Assembly: GCA_016222825.1 (NCBI GenBank) | Contig: JACRQF010000014.1 | Span: 355,300-419,299, forward strand | DNA: 64,000 nt | Origin: Verrucomicrobiota bacterium | Lineage (GTDB): Bacteria; Verrucomicrobiota; Verrucomicrobiia; CAIQCK01 | Direction of reading: 5' to 3' | Part shown: positions 60,819 to 64,000 of the stretch, piece after piece | Position numbering within the stretch: position 1 is the stretch's first letter | How the letters are laid out: each line of letters begins with the position of its first letter | Program-made: the position numbers and the translations under genes | Notes under the pieces: model-generated | Told to the model about the DNA's origin: nothing | The model's input: only the letters and a program-made list of their open reading frames with translations | Database searches by the model: none

Positions 60819-61840
60819 CGCTGGCCTTGGGTTTGCCGGCGGTAATCGCGCGGCGTGCAGCGCATCTGCCGGCTGAAGACGTTGGCGAAATACTGGCTCG
60901 ACGAGAAACCGCTCGCGAAGGCGATCTCTGTGATCGTCGCGTTGGGCTGGCTCGCGAGCAGGTCGCAGGCGCGCTCGATGCGGGCGTGGTTCAGGTATTT
61001 CGTCGGCGTCATGTTCGTCAGCTTGCGGAAGTGATGCACAAACTGCGTCACTTTCATGTGACAGCTTTCCGACATGGATTCAAGCGTCCACGGTTGGTCG
61101 AGCGCCGCCGCCAGTTCGCCGAGGAACAACCGCAGCGTCCGCTCGGCGCTGGCCAGCGACTCGCGCAGCGGGATCTTCCGCTCCCGGAAAATCTCCAGCA
61201 GCGCCAGCAGCGCCTCGTTGATGAGCACCGCCAGCCGCGAGCAACGGCTGCCGCCGCTGTCCTCGTCCACCGCCTGCGCGATGCCGAGCCAGCAGCGCCG
61301 CATCTCCTCCGAGCCGGGCCAGACGTATTGCTCGTTCTGGCGCAGGCAGCGCGTCAGGAAACCGAGATCCTCGCGGTTGAGGATGATCCACGGCGGCCAT
61401 TTCCACGTCTGGTGCGGCCGGCGCACGCCCACGTCGAGGATGAGCCAGATGAGCTTGCTGGAGCCGATGCACGGGTCGCCGACCTGGTGCGGCTGCCACG
61501 GACGGGTGATCATGAACTGGTCGTGCGCCAGCGTCTGGCGGTTGGACGCGATGAACACCGGCGTCTGGCCGCTCGCCATGAACGCGATCTCGATGCCCTC
61601 GTTGCGGTGGACGGGCAATCCCCACCGCTGTTTCGGCCCGGCGTCCCAGTAGCCGACGCTGCGCACGCCGGGCAGTTGCTCGCGACCGAGCCGCCGGCCG
61701 GGATAGCCCTCGCGAGCCAGCGCGCTCAAGCGCACCTGGCCCGCGCGCACCGCCTCCACCAGCGGCTGGCAACTGTCCGCGTAGTAGGTCTTGCCCGCTT
61801 CGCGGTAGGCGGGCGGGTGGCTGATGACCGCTTTACTCAT
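60815..61840 (-). CDS. AraC-family transcriptional regulator
   Basis: A 341-residue regulator. The N-terminal half is a cupin-like sensor (LPVHRNEGIEIAFMASGQTPVFI; RPWQPHQVGDP), as in sugar-responsive AraC proteins. The C-terminal 100 residues contain the two helix-turn-helix motifs: MSESCHMKVTQFVHHFRKLTNMTPTKYL is the linker-proximal region and ITEIAFASGFSSSQYFANVF the second helix pair. ATG 61840. Its target is not obvious; the downstream GT2 gene overlaps it, and a divergent chorismate mutase gene lies upstream. Confidence 0.88.
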   Translation of the reverse strand: MSKAVISHPPAYREAGKTYYADSCQPLVEAVRAGQVRLSALAREGYPGRRLGREQLPGVRSVGYWDAGPKQRWGLPVHRNEGIEIAFMASGQTPVFIASNRQTLAHDQFMITRPWQPHQVGDPCIGSSKLIWLILDVGVRRPHQTWKWPPWIILNREDLGFLTRCLRQNEQYVWPGSEEMRRCWLGIAQAVDEDSGGSRCSRLAVLINEALLALLEIFRERKIPLRESLASAERTLRLFLGELAAALDQPWTLESMSESCHMKVTQFVHHFRKLTNMTPTKYLNHARIERACDLLASQPNATITEIAFASGFSSSQYFANVFSRQMRCTPRDYRRQTQGQR

Positions 61841-61869
61841 GATGTTGTTGCACGGAAAACCGCACGGCC

Positions 61870-61898
61870 AGATTACCCACAGCGCGAGGATTTGTCAT
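61870..61898 (-). promoter_or_regulatory. Candidate promoter of the AraC gene
   Basis: On the minus strand ATGACA (61898-61893) and TAATCT (61875-61870) lie 17 bases apart, about 30 bases before the ATG at 61840. Confidence 0.4.
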
Positions 61899-61929
61899 GC
61901 TCTCTCACCGTGGCCTGCGACGGAGCCTT

Positions 61930-61945
61930 TTTTGCAGATGCAAAA
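61930..61945. promoter_or_regulatory. Hyphenated palindrome, possible operator
   Basis: TTTTGCA-GA-TGCAAAA: two perfect 7-base arms in the spacer between the divergent AraC and chorismate mutase genes, between the two promoter candidates. Its position suggests a regulator-binding site. Confidence 0.4.
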
Positions 61946-61971
61946 TGGCCTTCGACAGCATAAGATGCCAG

Positions 61972-62000
61972 TTGACGAGCGGACACAACCTTTGGATAAC
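61972..62000 (+). promoter_or_regulatory. Candidate promoter of the chorismate mutase gene
   Basis: TTGACG (61972-61977) and GATAAC (61995-62000) have a 17-base spacer, about 70 bases before the ATG at 62073. Confidence 0.4.
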
Positions 62001-62072
62001 AATAGCAGCGAACGAAAGCACTGAGGAAACGCAGCAGTGAGAAACGGCCCGGCCAATCAATTCGGAGACTGA

Positions 62073-62750
62073 ATGGGAAGCACTACCGCTGCGCTTGTTG
62101 CACTGAGGGAAACGCTGGCCGAATCGGAAGAGCCGATTCTGCGGGCGCTGCGGTTCCGGATCAGCCTTCCCTTCAACGGCCGGCTCTATTCCAGAATCCC
62201 GCTGCTTGGCATGAGCCGGTTCGACGTGAACTTGTATCTCAACGAACTCGGACGCGCCTTGTCCGGCAGCTACAAGCACGGCGAGCGGCCGTTGAGCACC
62301 GTCTGGCTGCCCAACACAAACATCCCGACGCTGAACGTGACCCGCGACATCCGGGAGGGCTACGTGCGCATCCTCCAGCAGTTGTGCCCCGCGGGAGACG
62401 AGCCGAAGACCCACGCCAACGCCTGCCGCGGAGACCTGGACGCCCTGTGGTTCCTGTCGAAGCGGATTCACGAGGCCGGCATCTCCGTCGGCGAAAGAAA
62501 ACTGAGCGACGCAGACCCGGAGACCCTGGTCCGCTACAAGGCCGAAGCCCGGCAGGAAGCCGTTGCTAATCTGGTGGCGCTGCTCAAGGACGAAGAACAG
62601 GAAAAAAACGTCGTCCAGCGCATCCGCTGGAAAGCCTCGGCCATCAAACTCGATCCCGCCGTCGCCGAGAAACTGTTCCGGGAACTGGTGTTTCCCAACA
62701 CGCTGAAGCTCGAAGCGCAGGTGATCATCAGCGCCTGCAAGCCCATGTAA
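62073..62750 (+). CDS. Chorismate mutase, eukaryotic AroQ-like
   Basis: A 225-residue, all-helical protein. VALRETLAESEEPILRALRFR matches the first helix of eukaryote-type chorismate mutases. DLDALWFLSKRIHEAGISV and the following GERKL match the SKRIH...EAK(F/Y) signature that carries the catalytic Arg and Lys. It would convert chorismate to prephenate in aromatic amino-acid synthesis. The length fits the eukaryotic type (about 250) rather than the roughly 90-residue bacterial AroQ. ATG 62073 is preceded by CGGAGA. No other aromatic pathway genes are adjacent. The assignment rests on motif recall, not on a search. Confidence 0.6.
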   Translation: MGSTTAALVALRETLAESEEPILRALRFRISLPFNGRLYSRIPLLGMSRFDVNLYLNELGRALSGSYKHGERPLSTVWLPNTNIPTLNVTRDIREGYVRILQQLCPAGDEPKTHANACRGDLDALWFLSKRIHEAGISVGERKLSDADPETLVRYKAEARQEAVANLVALLKDEEQEKNVVQRIRWKASAIKLDPAVAEKLFRELVFPNTLKLEAQVIISACKPM

Positions 62751-62790
62751 GACGGTTGGCGCCCGCCGCCGCCATCCGCGCTTTCGCCGC

Positions 62791-64000
62791 TTACTTGCTG
62801 TCAATGTGTGCTGGCGGTTCGATCCGATTGCCCGTCAGCGTCACCTCGGCGACACCGCGGACATCTATTGGGCCGCGCACATCGTGACCGAGTTCGCGGC
62901 CGGCTTCGGGGACGTTCTTGAGGTTCACGTTGCGGATGATGTTGTCGCGCACGGTCAGATCACGAGCGCACCGCGCCCAGATGCCCGCCAGCGCGCAGCC
63001 GGTGATGGTGTTCTTCTCGATGACGATCCGGCGGGTTCCGTCGTAGAACGACTGCGGCGACTTCGGATCTTCCTTGCGGCCGATAATGCTGATGGCACCG
63101 AGCGTGGCGCTGGTGGGCTTGAACATGTCCGGCGTCAGGCCGCAGTCCTCGATGTGGTTGCCGCGCACGGTCACGTCCTCCACCCAGCCCGCTTCACGCC
63201 AGAAAACGTATTCGGGGCCGAGCGAGATGGCGGCGTGTTTCAGGCGCAGGAAGCGGTTGTTCTCGATGACGCCTCGCGGACTCATGATCCGCAGCCCGCG
63301 CGCGCGATGGTCGCGGAACTCGCAGCCGCTGATGCGCCAGTCCGGCACCGACGTGGCGGGAATGTCCATCGCGTCGCCCACCGTCGCCGGCAACGGCTCG
63401 CGCAGTTTGACGCGGAAGATGGCGGGCTTGGTGGTTGGCGTGCGCGGCCAGAACGCTTTGAGTTTCGCGACGAGGTTTTCGGCTGGCTCACGTTCGTGGC
63501 GGAACGACTCGATCGCCGCCTGTCCCGCAATGGCGTAGTTGCCCGCGCGCAAGAGCCGCGCCGCGTCGCCCGGCTCGATGGTCCACTCGACGGACTCGCG
63601 CGTGTAAGGCCAGCCCACGAGCAGTTCCGTCGGGCTGACCGCCTCCGTCACCAGGAACGTGTAGCCGTGCAGGTTCACCGAGTCGTCGCCCATGAACGAG
63701 AAGTGGCAGTTCTCGACGACCGGCCCGCGCCGCGCGTAGGCGTAGTTGAACCCGTCGGCGCAGGTGCTCATCAGCCGCGGCTCCTTCGCTCCGGCCGGGG
63801 GCGGCCCCGGCCGGATGTCGAAGGAGAAGCGGTTGTCGCCCCGCATGTAGCGACAGATGACGCCACCGCCCGGCCCGCCGAGGATCGTCACGCCCTCGAC
63901 GCGGAAGTTCTCGCACTGGCGCGCGCTGACCGCGCCGCCCTCGCGCTTGTTCAACACGAGCCGGTCGCCTGCCTCAACGTGAGCGAAGTAGTCGCGCGTC
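62791..64000 (-). CDS. Right-handed beta-helix protein (partial, N-terminus missing)
   Basis: The gene runs off the right edge; the frame stays open to base 64000, so the start is not seen. About 400 residues are visible. They show the coil-by-coil pattern of pectate-lyase-like parallel beta-helices: NFRVEGVTILGGPGGGVI, GLRIMSPRGVIENNRFLRL, DVTVRGNHIEDCG, RRIVIEKNTITGCA and DLTVRDNIIRNVNL. Such proteins bind or cleave polysaccharides and are usually secreted. No catalytic residues can be assigned. Confidence 0.8.
   Translation of the reverse strand, partial: TRDYFAHVEAGDRLVLNKREGGAVSARQCENFRVEGVTILGGPGGGVICRYMRGDNRFSFDIRPGPPPAGAKEPRLMSTCADGFNYAYARRGPVVENCHFSFMGDDSVNLHGYTFLVTEAVSPTELLVGWPYTRESVEWTIEPGDAARLLRAGNYAIAGQAAIESFRHEREPAENLVAKLKAFWPRTPTTKPAIFRVKLREPLPATVGDAMDIPATSVPDWRISGCEFRDHRARGLRIMSPRGVIENNRFLRLKHAAISLGPEYVFWREAGWVEDVTVRGNHIEDCGLTPDMFKPTSATLGAISIIGRKEDPKSPQSFYDGTRRIVIEKNTITGCALAGIWARCARDLTVRDNIIRNVNLKNVPEAGRELGHDVRGPIDVRGVAEVTLTGNRIEPPAHIDSK

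Noticed and set aside
1..64000. Insertion sequences, prophage or plasmid functions
   Set aside because: No transposase, integrase, phage structural or replication initiator gene is seen in any frame.

Overview
The window is GC-rich, densely coding bacterial DNA from an environmental heterotroph. I infer a member of the PVC group, most likely Verrucomicrobiota (Pedosphaerales/Limisphaerales-like). The basis is gene content: DUF4838 and DUF4380 proteins, Tat-exported glycoside hydrolases, Gfo/Idh/MocA oxidoreductases, a zinc-ribbon Ser/Thr kinase, FtsX-type exporters, and dispersed heptanucleotide and palindromic repeats. There are no rRNA, tRNA, CRISPR, phage or transposase genes. No gene-free stretch exceeds 300 bases.

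Layout. 1-3.9 kb: end of a PLP aminotransferase, a MATE/ANKH-like membrane protein, RNase PH and an RNase H-like exonuclease. 4-8.4 kb: two secreted proteins (DUF4838; unknown 650 aa) separated by a perfect 26-bp inverted repeat. 8.4-12.2 kb, minus strand: a radical SAM/SPASM-like protein and a membrane Ser/Thr kinase. 12.3-16.7 kb, plus strand: an exporter operon (ATPase, two FtsX permeases, adaptor) and a glutaredoxin. 16.8-26.4 kb: M20 dipeptidase, Gfo/Idh/MocA oxidoreductase, exported MTA/SAH-nucleosidase-like protein, DUF4175-like membrane protein, lipoprotein, DUF4380 protein, SmpB and a DegT aminotransferase.

26.4-43.7 kb is a polysaccharide-utilisation locus. A PocR-AraC regulator is divergent from a run of secreted enzymes: a GH127-GH36 fusion, a GH5-like enzyme, an alpha/beta-hydrolase-like protein, a second GH127, a GH16 and a GH116. 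It ends with a FucP-type sugar permease. Several junctions are ATGA or short overlaps, so the genes probably act together on a complex glycan carrying L-arabinofuranose, alpha-galactose and beta-glucose-type linkages.

43.7-53.7 kb, minus strand, is a tightly packed eight-gene set and my main candidate for an undescribed system. In transcription order it encodes a beta-propeller lipoprotein, a GcvH-like lipoyl protein, a 4Fe-4S protein, a radical SAM protein, a squalene-hopene-cyclase-like protein with a DxDD motif, a DUF116-polyprenyl-synthase fusion, a GT4 glycosyltransferase and a small prenyltransferase-like toroid. It looks like a pathway to a cyclised, possibly methylated and glycosylated polyprenyl product, with no squalene synthase in view.

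53.9-61.8 kb: two tandem paralogues share a degenerate receiver domain and a long coiled coil; one ends in a pseudokinase plus membrane anchor, the other in an FHA domain. Each has the same sigma70-like promoter inside an 87-bp block that is nearly identical in the two copies. A GT2 glycosyltransferase and an AraC regulator follow. The window ends with a eukaryotic-type chorismate mutase and a partial beta-helix protein.

A theme across the window is short repeats, seven of them heptamer arrays. They sit in frame inside four minus-strand genes, and the cyclase gene alone carries three insertions.
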